A model generated the notes under the pieces. The model made no database searches, was not told the origin of the DNA, and saw nothing but the letters and a program-made list of their open reading frames with translations. A stretch of DNA of 64,000 nt from Herminiimonas arsenicoxydans. Its GTDB lineage: Bacteria; Pseudomonadota; Gammaproteobacteria; Burkholderiales; Burkholderiaceae_D. The stretch covers positions 2,480,001 to 2,544,000 of the forward strand of contig CU207211.1 of assembly GCA_000026125.1 (NCBI GenBank), read 5' to 3'. Below, one piece after another: positions 17,224 through 26,331 of this stretch. A program made the position numbers and the translations under genes. Position 1 is the first letter of the stretch; every line of letters begins with the position of its first letter.

Positions 17224-19239
17224 TCAATGGCTCTCCCCCTCCACCGCTTCTGCCGCTTCCCCGGTATTTTCTGCCGTCTTCGGAATAGTGACAACGATCG
17301 TCGTTCCCTTTCCTTCCGCCCCGCCTATCCTGACTGTGCCGCCCAGATAAGCCACCCGTTCACGCATGCCGCGCAAGCCATGCGTAATCATATTGTTCGG
17401 TCTGCTCAGGGGAATGCCGATTCCGTTGTCGCGTACCGTGAGAACGATTTCATCATCGGTATCGTCCAGCACCACATCGACGTGGCTCGCCTTGGCATGC
17501 TTGGCGATATTGTTCAAGGCTTCCTGCACGATCCTGAACAATGCAATATCAACGCGTGCGGCATAGGTCAGCTGATCGTCCGGCAAATTCACATTGCAGA
17601 CCACGCCGGTATATTTTTCAAATTCTGCCGCCTGCTCGGCAATCGCAATCTTGATGCCGAATACATCCAGCTTGTCCGGGCGCAAACCATTCTGGATGCG
17701 TCGCGTCGCATCGGTAATTGAACTCAGCAAGGCCTTGATCTTGACTGAACGTTCGGTAAATTTGGGCTCTGCCGGCATCTGCTGGAAGATCAGGGAAAGA
17801 TGCATGTTCAAAGCTGTCAGGGCGGCGCCCAGATCATCGTGCAACTCGCGCGCAATCGCACGTTTTTCTTCTTCCCGCGTGGTTTCCAGATGCCCGATCA
17901 ATTCGCTGACTTCCATCGTGCGTGCCGCCACCAGCGCCTCGAGTTGCGTTTCATGCGCCTTCAGTGCGTCTTCCATGCGCTTGCGCTCGGTAATATCGGT
18001 GCTGATGCCGACCAGCCCCATGAGGCGGCCGTTGGCATCCAGCCACGGTGCCTTCGTCGAGTGCATGGTGCGCACGCCATGCACATATTTTGTCGTGGTT
18101 TCAAATGTCCTCGGCTCGCCGCTCTCTATCACGCTCCGGTCTTCTATGATGACGCGTTCTGCATCTTGCATTTCCAGATAGAGTTCCTCGCTACGCAAAC
18201 CGATGACCTCTTCGCGCTCCTTGCCGAGCAGACGCAGTTTGGCGGGATTGGCAAATATCATGCGTCCGCTACGGTCTTTGACAAAGATGGCATCCGGTGT
18301 GTTGTCGCTGACCGCACGCAGCAAGGCATTGCTTTCCGCCAGCGCCGCTTCACCGATCTGACGGTCTTCGTATTCGCGATTCAGCAGCGCAGCGGTTCGG
18401 CAAAACATGATGAACAAGACCATACCACTGAGCAGTATCAATAACGGTGATGCCTTGTCCTGATCGTAAAAATGATGTCTCACACCCCATTTGATTGCAA
18501 AGTCGAGAAATACCAGCAGCAACAGGCTGTTAGGCAGCAGACGACGCAGAATAGGCCCGCCAGGCGACGTACTGTTCCACAGTTTCATCAGCCGGTGCAT
18601 GGGACGTGCAGACAGCATGCCCAGCGCCAGAATCAGGAAGGTGACGGAGATGAAAGGCAGCATCGCGCGGGCAGCATCCGCTACATCGACCGCCATCACG
18701 TTGTACAAGTGACCGATCAGGGGAATGCCCATGACGCCCACCAGCGTGAATGCCACGTATTCGGATGGATAATGGCCACCGGAAGTACGATAATCCAGCA
18801 GCAACAGCCCCGTACCAGCCAGCGCAAAACCGAAGGCCGTGAGCGGTGCCTGCTTGATCCATGAGTTGTCTGCCCAGCCCATTTTTACAAACAGGTATTC
18901 CAAACCGGCATCGATACCAAAAAAGTATCGCAGCAATGCCGACACGCCGGCCCAGGCAACCAGCAGCGCCAGCGCAGACGCCAGTACCGTTATCATCGTT
19001 CTGGCTATTCCGCGCTCCATGTGCAGGGAACGCAATGCCAGTGCACATCCGGTCACGATGAAAATAATTCCCACAGGTGTACGTATCGGCAGCAAATCCT
19101 GGAGCCGGTAATTCAGCAGCCACAAATCCTGCGATGCGTTGTAGATGGCAAAGACACCGACAGCAGTGATGAACAAGGCCGACAGAAAAGGCGCAAGCAG
19201 GATGGCGAAGGACTTGCGATATCCTGACGATAGGAACAT
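17224..19239 (-). CDS. Membrane sensor histidine kinase (7-8 TM, PAS, HisKA_3)
   Basis: 671 residues from ATG 19239 with GGAG 9 nt upstream. Residues about 1-300 hold seven or eight membrane helices forming an integral sensor domain. A PAS domain follows (about 310-430: LLRAVSDNTPDAIFVKD and GLVGISTDITERKRME), then a short coiled coil. The HisKA_3 dimerisation domain has phospho-acceptor His467 (AIARELHDDLGAALTAL). The HATPase domain has QEALNNIAKHAKASH (N box), VRDNGIGIP (G1) and HGLRGMRERV. This NarX/DegS-like architecture matches the NarL-type regulator at 16022. The signal sensed is unknown; a membrane-integral sensor suggests a hydrophobic or membrane-state cue. Confidence 0.9.
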   Translation of the reverse strand: MFLSSGYRKSFAILLAPFLSALFITAVGVFAIYNASQDLWLLNYRLQDLLPIRTPVGIIFIVTGCALALRSLHMERGIARTMITVLASALALLVAWAGVSALLRYFFGIDAGLEYLFVKMGWADNSWIKQAPLTAFGFALAGTGLLLLDYRTSGGHYPSEYVAFTLVGVMGIPLIGHLYNVMAVDVADAARAMLPFISVTFLILALGMLSARPMHRLMKLWNSTSPGGPILRRLLPNSLLLLVFLDFAIKWGVRHHFYDQDKASPLLILLSGMVLFIMFCRTAALLNREYEDRQIGEAALAESNALLRAVSDNTPDAIFVKDRSGRMIFANPAKLRLLGKEREEVIGLRSEELYLEMQDAERVIIEDRSVIESGEPRTFETTTKYVHGVRTMHSTKAPWLDANGRLMGLVGISTDITERKRMEDALKAHETQLEALVAARTMEVSELIGHLETTREEEKRAIARELHDDLGAALTALNMHLSLIFQQMPAEPKFTERSVKIKALLSSITDATRRIQNGLRPDKLDVFGIKIAIAEQAAEFEKYTGVVCNVNLPDDQLTYAARVDIALFRIVQEALNNIAKHAKASHVDVVLDDTDDEIVLTVRDNGIGIPLSRPNNMITHGLRGMRERVAYLGGTVRIGGAEGKGTTIVVTIPKTAENTGEAAEAVEGESH

Positions 19240-19615
19240 GAATTTACTCCACTGCGAATAAGGTATGGATGATGCTGAAAAATAGATCCAGTACTCAGGG
19301 CTGCATTGTCTGTCTGCACTGCACACTGCGGTATGGCATTTATTTCTGTGTGAAATTCAGTATGAAAAATGTGCGCCAGCATGAATCATGCAGCTGACCA
19401 TGCTTCACAATCACTGCAGATCCTGCGTATTTGACTGAATATTATTTTTTATTCAAGAGCAGGATAGCAGCATCCATGCTGCGTGAAAACGCTTTCCATC
19501 AATCAACGAAGCTTGCTCGCTGCTTTACTCTGGAATTTTTCATGCCTGAAAAAGCATAGAACAAAAAACACGCACTCCGGTTTTTTTATTCCATGAAAAA
19601 TCGCGCCGGCTGTTT

Positions 19616-19643
19616 AAAAAAACCGACCTCTCTGGGTCGGTTT
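19616..19643 (-). terminator. Rho-independent terminator of the 24-residue peptide gene
   Basis: AAACCGACC (19620-19628) pairs with GGTCGGTTT (19635-19643) around a 6-nt loop. On the minus strand the stem runs into a seven-T tract (19616-19622 region). The stem overlaps the stop codon of the small gene at 19642. The flanking A/T runs make it look bidirectional. Confidence 0.8.
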
Positions 19644-19716
19644 AAAAAATCAGATAAATGAGTACCAGAACAACTACCGGCACACCAAAAAGCCAAGCCA
19701 GAAAATACTTACCCAT
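19642..19716 (-). CDS. 24-residue hydrophobic membrane peptide
   Basis: A short gene: ATG at 19716, 24 codons and TAA at 19642-19644. The product begins MGKYFLAWLFGVP and continues as an unbroken hydrophobic helix ending in IYLIF, so it should be a single-span inner-membrane peptide with one Lys at the N-terminus. GAAGAGG lies about 8 nt upstream of the ATG, and an intrinsic terminator starts at the stop codon. RBS, ORF and terminator together make a compact autonomous gene. I do not recognise a named family. The setting next to a sensor kinase, yihY and csbD suggests a stress or envelope role (inference). Confidence 0.6.
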   Translation of the reverse strand: MGKYFLAWLFGVPVVVLVLIYLIF

Positions 19717-20005
19717 AAATATGCCTCTTCAAAAAATTTTCATAGAAAACAGGTAATGCCGTGCTGTCTTGCATTACGAGCAGGTTATTGTGTTTTATCC
19801 GTGAGGCATCGTAACAGTCTCAAAAACCAAGCCCTATAGGAAATGAACTGATACAGACGTAGGAAAACAAGAAGGCTGCATCACGTTGCGCCATCCTCGC
19901 CGGCAACTTTCCAGTGCGTAAGCACTCAGACAGATAGCTGATGCACATCCTGCGTAACTGCTCACAAGAAGACAAATCTCTGACTCGCTTCCAATCTGGA
20001 GCCAT

Positions 20006-20947
20006 ATGAATACGCAAAATACTTCTGCTGAAAAGCTGTCCGTATGGCGGCGCATACGCATCGTGGTGGTCTGCTCCATGATGGAATGGTTTGCCCAGCG
20101 CGGCGGCAGCAAAGGCGCGGCAGTTGCGTTCTATACGCTGTTTTCGATGGCGCCGATTCTTATACTGGCGATTGCAATCGCAGGTGCGGTATTCGGCGCG
20201 CAGGCTGCGCGCGGCGAAATTTTTGCGCAGTTGAGTGGACTGGTCGGCCCGAACGGCGCACAAGCCATAGAAATGCTGCTGGCAAATGCACACAATCCGC
20301 ATACCGGTGTCACTGCGACCCTGATCGCCACCATTATCCTGCTGGTAGGCGCAACCACCATTTTCGCCGAACTGAAAGACAGCCTGGATGAAATATGGCA
20401 TGTACCCAAAGCACGCGAGTCCGGCTGGCTGGAAGTGTTGCGTGTGCGCCTGTTATCGTTCGGGCTGGTTCTGGTACTCGCATTTTTACTACTGGTATCG
20501 CTGATCATCAGTGCGGCTCTTGCGCTGCTGGAGCGTTATTGGGGCGGCTTGTGGCAGGACGCTTCATTTATCCTGACACCCGCTTCCAATATCATTTCCT
20601 ATCTGGTGATCGCCTGCCTGTTTGCCGTCATCTATAAAACGCTGCCGCAAGTCAAGCTGTCCTGGCATGACGTAGCGATAGGTTCACTGGGCACTGCAGC
20701 GCTCTTCATCTTCGGTAAATATCTGATCGGCGTCTATCTCGGCAATAGCGGCGTGGCCAGCAGTTACGGCGCAGCCGGTTCGCTGGTCGCGCTCCTCTTG
20801 TGGGTCTATTACTCGGCACAGATTTTTTTTCTCGGCGCCAGTTTCACGCGGCAATACGCATTGTGGTTCGGGACGCTGCGCAATGATGTACATGCGCATG
20901 ATGTGCAAGCTGCCACGCAAAAAACTTCATCAGATTACGTTCCGTGA
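20006..20947 (+). CDS. YihY/BrkB family inner-membrane protein
   Basis: 313 residues with about six membrane helices. Family motifs include GGSKGAAVAFYTLFSMAPILIL (first helix region), LVGATTIFAELKDSLDEIWHV and GAAGSLVALLLWVYYSAQIFFLGA with the conserved Gln near the last helix. YihY/BrkB proteins were once mis-assigned as RNase BN; their function is poorly defined and transport is suspected. The ATG is preceded by TGGAG. It sits among stress genes (csbD downstream). Confidence 0.88.
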   Translation: MNTQNTSAEKLSVWRRIRIVVVCSMMEWFAQRGGSKGAAVAFYTLFSMAPILILAIAIAGAVFGAQAARGEIFAQLSGLVGPNGAQAIEMLLANAHNPHTGVTATLIATIILLVGATTIFAELKDSLDEIWHVPKARESGWLEVLRVRLLSFGLVLVLAFLLLVSLIISAALALLERYWGGLWQDASFILTPASNIISYLVIACLFAVIYKTLPQVKLSWHDVAIGSLGTAALFIFGKYLIGVYLGNSGVASSYGAAGSLVALLLWVYYSAQIFFLGASFTRQYALWFGTLRNDVHAHDVQAATQKTSSDYVP

Positions 20948-21110
20948 CGGTAACGCTGCATTGCCAACACATGCACTTCTTCCGACGTTTTCCTTTTCCC
21001 CGACAAAACCATTCCTGCTTTCTCACATGTAGCGTTTGCAACGCACACGGGAATATTTACAAATAAATAATATTATTTTTATAAGCCTTTGATTTTTATA
21101 AGTTAAATAC

Positions 21111-21128
21111 CTGGCCCGCACCTTGCAT
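21111..21128 (+). promoter_or_regulatory. Sigma-54 (RpoN) promoter of csbD
   Basis: CTGGCCCGCACCTTGCAT matches YTGGCACGN4TTGCW with the required GG (21113-21114) and GC (21125-21126) separated by 10 bp. It ends 54 bp before the csbD start. The 50 bp upstream (21060-21110) are very A/T-rich, as expected for IHF-assisted bending. A sigma-54 activator is encoded at 14903. Confidence 0.7.
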
Positions 21129-21182
21129 ACGTCAAGCACAGGCACTTTCGCCGTAACGCTGGAATTCTTTAAGGAGAATCAT

Positions 21183-21401
21183 ATGAATTGGGACGTTATC
21201 GAAGGTAACTGGAAGCAACTCAAGGGTAGTGTCAAAGAACAGTGGGGCAAACTCACAGATGACCACCTCGACACGATTGCCGGCAAACGCGATCAACTCG
21301 TCGGCAAGATCCAGGAAGCATATGGCGTCAACAAAGATGAAGCTGAAAAGCAAATCAAGGCGTTTGAAGAACGTAATCGCGACGACAAGCGTTTTCTCTA
21401 A
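21183..21401 (+). CDS. CsbD family stress protein
   Basis: A 72-residue hydrophilic protein starting MNWDVIEGNWKQLKG, the CsbD consensus, with WGKLTDDHLDTIAGKRDQLVGKIQ through the middle. It is a helical bundle without membrane segments. Family knowledge: abundant, stress-induced, cytosolic and of unknown mechanism (sigma-B controlled in Bacillus). Here it has a strong AAGGAGA SD and the sigma-54 promoter at 21111, unusual control for this family. The next gene, 80 bp downstream, may be co-transcribed. Confidence 0.92.
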   Translation: MNWDVIEGNWKQLKGSVKEQWGKLTDDHLDTIAGKRDQLVGKIQEAYGVNKDEAEKQIKAFEERNRDDKRFL

Positions 21402-21481
21402 ACATCAGAGCGCGCATTACATCCCTGCATGTCGCCTTTGCGCTGCAGGATTTGATTAAAAATAAATCAAGGACATACAAC

Positions 21482-22018
21482 ATGAAAAAAACCCTCTCCA
21501 TGCTCCTGCTCGCCTCGGCCAGCTTTGGTTTTGTCGCAGTGTCGCACGCATCGCCAGCCGAATTAAAGGCAACGTATGACGCCACCAAGAAACAAGCGGA
21601 TGCCGATTACAAGGCAGCCAAAGCAGCATGTGACAGTCACAAAGGCAATGCCAAGGATGTCTGCCAAAAAGAAGCCAAGCTGGCTCACGTGAAAACCATC
21701 GCCGAAGCCGAAGCTACGTACAAAGGCACCGACAAGGCGCATAAAAAAGCGCGTATGGACATTGCCGATGCCAACTATGAACTCGCCAAGGAAAAATGCG
21801 ACGATCAGACCGGCAACAACAAGGACGTCTGCGTGAAAGAAGCCAAGGCTGCAAAAACGGCAGCGGTAGCCGATGCCAAGGCAAGCAAGGAAATTTCCGC
21901 AGCGCGCAAGGAAGCACGTGAAGACAAGGCTGATGCCAACGCCTCTGTGCAAAAAGAGAAGTGCGATGCATTGGCCGGCGCTGAAAAAACACGTTGCCTG
22001 GATGCAGTCAAAAAATAA
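21482..22018 (+). CDS. Exported helical protein with three Cys-pair repeats
   Basis: 178 residues, signal peptide cleaved near SHASP (about residue 24). The mature part is Ala/Lys/Glu/Asp-rich and predicted all-helical. Three repeats of about 55 residues each carry one cysteine pair spaced 11 apart (Cys50/61, 106/117, 161/172), the first two in a GNxKDxC context. Such proteins are sometimes labelled TolA-like because of composition, but no TolA C-terminal domain is present. A periplasmic coiled-coil rod with three disulphides is my inference. AAGGACA lies upstream and an intrinsic terminator follows at 22083. Confidence 0.75.
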   Translation: MKKTLSMLLLASASFGFVAVSHASPAELKATYDATKKQADADYKAAKAACDSHKGNAKDVCQKEAKLAHVKTIAEAEATYKGTDKAHKKARMDIADANYELAKEKCDDQTGNNKDVCVKEAKAAKTAAVADAKASKEISAARKEAREDKADANASVQKEKCDALAGAEKTRCLDAVKK

Positions 22019-22082
22019 GACCAACGGCGCAAGCCTGTAGTCTTGTCTTGCGGCTGCTGTCATCAGCCGCCGATATGGAAGC

Positions 22083-22115
22083 ACGGCCCCGCCAAATATT
22101 TGGCGGGGCCGTTTT
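22083..22115 (+). terminator. Intrinsic terminator after the Cys-repeat protein gene
   Basis: ACGGCCCCGCC (22083-22093) pairs perfectly with GGCGGGGCCGT (22102-22112) around AAATATTT, followed by TTTTAT on the plus strand. It separates the csbD region from convergent fumC. Confidence 0.85.
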
Positions 22116-22177
22116 ATATCAACTTCACCTGCCGCTGTACGCTGGCGGAATACCGCTCGCGCTCACCCCGGGTGACT

Positions 22178-23566
22178 TCAGGATGGATGTAGCATGTCCT
22201 GCGGTTGCACCCAGCGATCAAATTCTTCGCTACTCACAAAGCCCAGCGCAAGCGCCGTTTCCTTCAGGGTTGTGCCGTCGTGATGTGCCTGCTTGGCAAT
22301 CTGTGCCGCCTTGTCGTAACCGATGTGCGGCGTCAGCGCCGTCACCAGCATCAATGAGCGCGCCATCAGATCGGCGATGCGTTCGCGATTGGCAGCAATA
22401 CCTTGCGCACAATGTTCATCGAAGCCGTGTATGCCGTCGCTCAGCAGTCGCACGCTTTGCAGAAAATTATGCGCCATCAGGGGCTTGAACACATTCAACT
22501 CGAAATTTCCCGATGCGCCGCCGAAGTTGAGTGCGACATCATTGCCGAATACCTGGCAACACAGCATCGTCACCGCTTCGCTTTGCGTCGGATTGACCTT
22601 GCCCGGCATGATGGAACTGCCAGGCTCATTCTCGGGAATGCTGAGTTCACCCAGACCGGAACGCGGCCCGGAAGCCAGCCAGCGTACATCGTTGGCGATT
22701 TTCATCATGCTGGCTGCCAGCGTTTTCAAGCCGCCGTGCACACTGACCAGCGCATCGTGCGCGGCCAGTGCCGCAAACTTGTTGGCCGCACTTTTGAAAT
22801 GCACGCCGCTACGTTGCGTCAGCTCGGCTGCCACGCGCGTGCCGAATTCCGGATGCGTGTTCAAACCGGTACCGACCGCCGTACCGCCGACCGCCAGCTC
22901 ATGCAGCGGCGGCAGCAACACCACAATCCCGAGTTCGGCATGATGCAACTGGGCGACATAGCCGGAAAATTCCTGCCCCAGGGTCAACGGCGTCGCATCC
23001 TGCAAATGCGTGCGTCCGATCTTGACGATATCGGCAAACTCTTCCGCCTTGCGCTGCAGCGTCACGCGCAAGGCATGTATCGCCGGCAGCAGTTTCTGCG
23101 TGATGCTGACACTGGCGGCCACATACATCGCCGTGGGGAAAATATCGTTGGATGACTGCCCGAGATTAACGTCGTCATTCGGATGTACCAGACGTTGCTC
23201 GCCGCGTTCGCCGCCCAGCAATTCTGAAGCGCGATTGGCCAGCACCTCGTTCATGTTCATATTGGTTTGCGTGCCGGAGCCGGTTTGCCACAAGGCGAGC
23301 GGAAACTCATGCGGATGCTGACCGGCAATCACCTCCTCTGCCGCGCTGACGATGGCATCGGCTTTTTTCCTGTCCAGCTTTCCCAGTCCCAGATTGGCCA
23401 GCGCAGCCGCACGCTTGACTTCGGCCAGTGCAACGATCAGTTCCTGCGGCATGCGTTCGGTCGAAATCTTGAAATGTTCAAGCGAGCGCTGCGTTTGCGC
23501 ACCCCACAAGCGCTCATCATTGACTGCGATCGGACCGAAAGTATCGCGCTCTATTCTTGTTTTCAT
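22178..23566 (-). CDS. fumC: Class II fumarate hydratase
   Basis: 462 residues from ATG 23566 ([15 protein letters not shown]) behind AGGAG. The fumarase/aspartase signature [13 protein letters not shown] is present (about residues 315-330), preceded by [18 protein letters not shown] and the substrate-site [16 protein letters not shown]. It catalyses fumarate + water to malate in the TCA cycle, in the cytosol. Class II enzymes lack Fe-S clusters and so resist oxidants, which fits the stress neighbourhood. It appears monocistronic. Confidence 0.95.
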   Translation of the reverse strand: MKTRIERDTFGPIAVNDERLWGAQTQRSLEHFKISTERMPQELIVALAEVKRAAALANLGLGKLDRKKADAIVSAAEEVIAGQHPHEFPLALWQTGSGTQTNMNMNEVLANRASELLGGERGEQRLVHPNDDVNLGQSSNDIFPTAMYVAASVSITQKLLPAIHALRVTLQRKAEEFADIVKIGRTHLQDATPLTLGQEFSGYVAQLHHAELGIVVLLPPLHELAVGGTAVGTGLNTHPEFGTRVAAELTQRSGVHFKSAANKFAALAAHDALVSVHGGLKTLAASMMKIANDVRWLASGPRSGLGELSIPENEPGSSIMPGKVNPTQSEAVTMLCCQVFGNDVALNFGGASGNFELNVFKPLMAHNFLQSVRLLSDGIHGFDEHCAQGIAANRERIADLMARSLMLVTALTPHIGYDKAAQIAKQAHHDGTTLKETALALGFVSSEEFDRWVQPQDMLHPS

Positions 23567-23653
23567 GATGAACTCCTGCTGGCTGGATGAAGGATAAGTA
23601 TGATGCAAAGCCCCTGGTGCACTGCCTGGAAAAATCCGATATGCGACATCAAC

Positions 23654-24316
23654 TCAAACGTTTTCAGCCAGCGGACTGCGATCCAGATGGTAGAGCGCAA
23701 CGATCAATCCTGCCGTCGACAAGAATAGAAACAGGGGGCCGAACAGCCAGAATGTCAGCGGCACCGCGACGAAAAATGCGCGCATGCCCAGTGTGTAAAA
23801 CACGCCCGCACTATTCAGGCGCTGTGCGATACGTTGCGGCGACAGGGAGCCTTGCGCATCGGCCTCCGGCAAATTCACCATGAAGACCACGTGATTGAGC
23901 AGGCGCAGGGTCATCGAGAAGGCAAAGAATGCGACCAGCAACACCGACAGCAGGCACATGATCTTGATTACCCACAAATCTGCGGCGCGGGAACCGGCAA
24001 TATCGAGCACATGCCAGGCCTTGGCCATATTCTCTGCCTGGCCGGACAGCGTCAGGGTCCCGAGTATCAGCAGGATAGAAGACGATGCCTTGAACGTCGC
24101 CGTCATGCCGAAGTTGCGCAGCGTCTGCACCGCCATCACGTCCTTCTTGCCCTGGCTGCGCATGACATCCATCACCCACAGCGCGCGCGCCTTCTGGTTG
24201 ACCGAATGCACAGTGAAATTCGGATCGCGCTTGACGCGCATCATCAGGAACAGGTAATACGCCAGCAGCAGCAATCCGCTGGCCAGCAATGCAATGACGT
24301 CGATATCGATACCCAT
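23654..24316 (-). CDS. DUF599 family membrane protein
   Basis: 220 residues from ATG 24316 (MGIDIDVIALLASG) behind AAAGGGAAAA. About four or five helices are visible: the N-terminal helix, then KASSSILLILGTLTL, IKIMCLLSVLLVAFFAF and a C-terminal WLFGPLFLFLSTAGLIVALY. The conserved DUF599 stretch VNQKARALWVMDVMRSQGKK lies after the first helix. Function is unknown for the family. The gap to fumC is 87 bp; co-transcription is possible but unproven. Confidence 0.85.
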   Translation of the reverse strand: MGIDIDVIALLASGLLLLAYYLFLMMRVKRDPNFTVHSVNQKARALWVMDVMRSQGKKDVMAVQTLRNFGMTATFKASSSILLILGTLTLSGQAENMAKAWHVLDIAGSRAADLWVIKIMCLLSVLLVAFFAFSMTLRLLNHVVFMVNLPEADAQGSLSPQRIAQRLNSAGVFYTLGMRAFFVAVPLTFWLFGPLFLFLSTAGLIVALYHLDRSPLAENV

Positions 24317-24585
24317 TTTTCCCTTTCGTTGAGTCCGCTTGCAATACGTTTTCCATACGATAGCAGACAGCACCCGCATGGTCGGACTAATCCTGAACCT
24401 GGCTGCGTTCCCGGTCTGTCATGAGCTGTGGTTGCAAGGATTTTCCGACAGCTTGGACATGATCGCAGCGGGCTGCATATAGATACGCGCAACGCGTCTG
24501 CACCGGTATTTCTTGCGCCATGTTGCCGCAAGAAATACAAACAAATTACCTGGTTGCAATTCAATATTTTATTGATGATCTTCTT

Positions 24586-24599
24586 TTGATATGGATCAT
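24586..24599 (+). promoter_or_regulatory. FNR/Anr-like box upstream of the dodecin operon
   Basis: TTGATATGGATCAT differs from the TTGAT-N4-ATCAA consensus at only the last base. Its centre is about 67 bp upstream of the dodecin ATG at 24660, compatible with class II activation (box near -41.5) with a short leader. The rest of the 343-bp gap 24317-24659 holds no gene that I can support. Confidence 0.65.
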
Positions 24600-24659
24600 T
24601 AACTATTCAAGATTCCAGGGTCTACAGTGAATAAATTAACGCTATCGAGGAATTTCATC

Positions 24660-24866
24660 ATGACGTTTCTTAAAGTACTGGAAGCATTGGCAGAGTCTGA
24701 CAAGAGTTGGGAAGATGCGGCACAGCATACAAGGCATCACGGAGCCAAAACGATGCACAACATCAAGTCCATCTACATCAAGGAAATAGAAGCCAGCGCC
24801 AACCAAAACAAGATCGTCAAATATCGGAGCCATGCAAAAAATTCATTCTTGCCGGATGAATCATAG
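24660..24866 (+). CDS. Dodecin family flavin-binding protein
   Basis: A 68-residue protein starting MTFLKVLEALAESDKSWEDAA, the dodecin pattern in which SxxSWEDAA follows the first strand; KTMHNIKSIYIKEIEAS then gives the second strand. ATG 24660 is chosen because GAGG lies 9 nt upstream. Dodecins form dodecamers that store or buffer riboflavin/FMN in the cytosol. The Trp of the flavin sandwich is not obvious in the second strand, so binding is uncertain and this may be a dodecin-like variant. It leads a likely three-gene operon behind an FNR-like box. Confidence 0.75.
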   Translation: MTFLKVLEALAESDKSWEDAAQHTRHHGAKTMHNIKSIYIKEIEASANQNKIVKYRSHAKNSFLPDES

Positions 24867-24920
24867 CTTGCCGCAAACAGGTTGGCATCCATTTTTCACA
24901 AGACTGTCGGGAGCACGACA

Positions 24921-26282
24921 ATGAACCAGATCGGCGGAACGATACGCTTTACGAACAGGACGCAAGCCGGAATATTGCTGGCGCAAAAACTCGCGGCGTA
25001 CGCGGGACGGCGCGATGTAGTCGTGCTGGCCTTGCCGCGCGGCGGCGTTCCTGTCGCCTTTGAGATCGCCCGGGCGCTGGAAGCCCCGCTCGATATTTTA
25101 CTGGTACGTAAGCTGGGCGTGCCCGGGCATGAGGAATATGCAATGGGAGCCATTGCAAGCGGCGGCGTATGCATCCTGCAGTCCGATGTGATCAGGCAGT
25201 TGGAGATACCACAGGCCGTCGTCGATGCCTTGGTGCAGCGTAAGCTGGAAGAAATGGCACAGCGCGAAAGACTGTATCGCAGCAACCGTCCCGCGCCAAA
25301 ACTGGAAGGCAACGTCGTGATTCTGGTCGATGATGGTCTGGCGACCGGTTCGACGATGCTGGCGGCAATTCACGCCTTGCGTCAATCCAGGCCGGCACGC
25401 ATGATCATCGCGATACCCGTCGGTGCGCGGGAATCGATAGGGAGCCTGCAAGCTGAGGTTGACGAAATTGTCTGTCTGTCGATCCCGGAATATTTTCAGG
25501 CGGTCGGCATGTCGTACAAAGATTTCAATCAAACCAGCGATGATGAAGTCATACACTTGCTCGACGAAGCCGCGCGTCTGCAGGCACGCGGTCGCCCTGC
25601 AGCGGAGGGACGGAAGATGCGGCCAGCGCACCATCAATTGATCGGCATACAAGCCAATGGCGTGCACATGGAAGGCATGCTCGAATTACCGCCGGATGCA
25701 GTCGGCATCGTCCTGTTTGCCCACGGCAGCGGCAGCAGTCGCCTCAGTCCGCGCAACAATTTCGTCGCCCGCTATCTGCATCAGGCGCGCATCGGTACCC
25801 TGCTGCTCGACCTGCTAACGGTGCAGGAAGACCGGAACTATGCCACGCGTTTCGATATTGCATTGCTGACGCGCCGCTTGAGTATCGCCTCTGACTGGCT
25901 GGGAACAAATGACAGCACGACAGGCCTGCCACTGGGCTTGTTCGGCGCCAGTACCGGTGCCGCAGCGGCACTGCAAGTCGCCGCTGCACGCGGCACCCGC
26001 ATTGCCGCCGTCGTGTCACGCGGTGGCCGGCCGGATCTGGCGGGTCTCATGGCGCTGCAGAACGTCAGCGCACCTACGCTGTTGATAGTCGGCGGCAATG
26101 ATGGTGGCGTGATCGAATTGAACCAGAGCGCTTATGCCGCGCTACGCTGCGAAAAAAAGTTGGAAATCGTTCCCGGTGCAACCCATCTGTTTGAGGAGCC
26201 CGGCACACTGGAAAAAGTGGCAGAACTTGCCTCCGCATGGTTCACACGGCATTTGACCCGGCCCGTGTCACCAGGGCAATGA
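24921..26282 (+). CDS. Phosphoribosyltransferase / dienelactone hydrolase-like fusion
   Basis: A 453-residue two-domain protein. Residues about 8-215 form a type I phosphoribosyltransferase with PRPP loop VDDGLATGST (Asp137-Asp138 onwards). Residues about 230-453 form an alpha/beta hydrolase with nucleophile Ser344 (GASTGA), Asp394 (GGNDGG) and His422 (GATHLF), an intact triad. Neither substrate is known. This fusion recurs in stress-gene clusters of Burkholderiales and Pseudomonas beside erythromycin-esterase-like genes, as here. The start at 24921 follows GGGAG. It lies 54 bp after the dodecin gene and 49 bp before the esterase gene. Confidence 0.88.
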   Translation: MNQIGGTIRFTNRTQAGILLAQKLAAYAGRRDVVVLALPRGGVPVAFEIARALEAPLDILLVRKLGVPGHEEYAMGAIASGGVCILQSDVIRQLEIPQAVVDALVQRKLEEMAQRERLYRSNRPAPKLEGNVVILVDDGLATGSTMLAAIHALRQSRPARMIIAIPVGARESIGSLQAEVDEIVCLSIPEYFQAVGMSYKDFNQTSDDEVIHLLDEAARLQARGRPAAEGRKMRPAHHQLIGIQANGVHMEGMLELPPDAVGIVLFAHGSGSSRLSPRNNFVARYLHQARIGTLLLDLLTVQEDRNYATRFDIALLTRRLSIASDWLGTNDSTTGLPLGLFGASTGAAAALQVAAARGTRIAAVVSRGGRPDLAGLMALQNVSAPTLLIVGGNDGGVIELNQSAYAALRCEKKLEIVPGATHLFEEPGTLEKVAELASAWFTRHLTRPVSPGQ

Positions 26283-26331
26283 TCTGGCGTGGGGCGACAA
26301 CAGGATCCTCAATTTCTGGAAAGGTCTCAAC

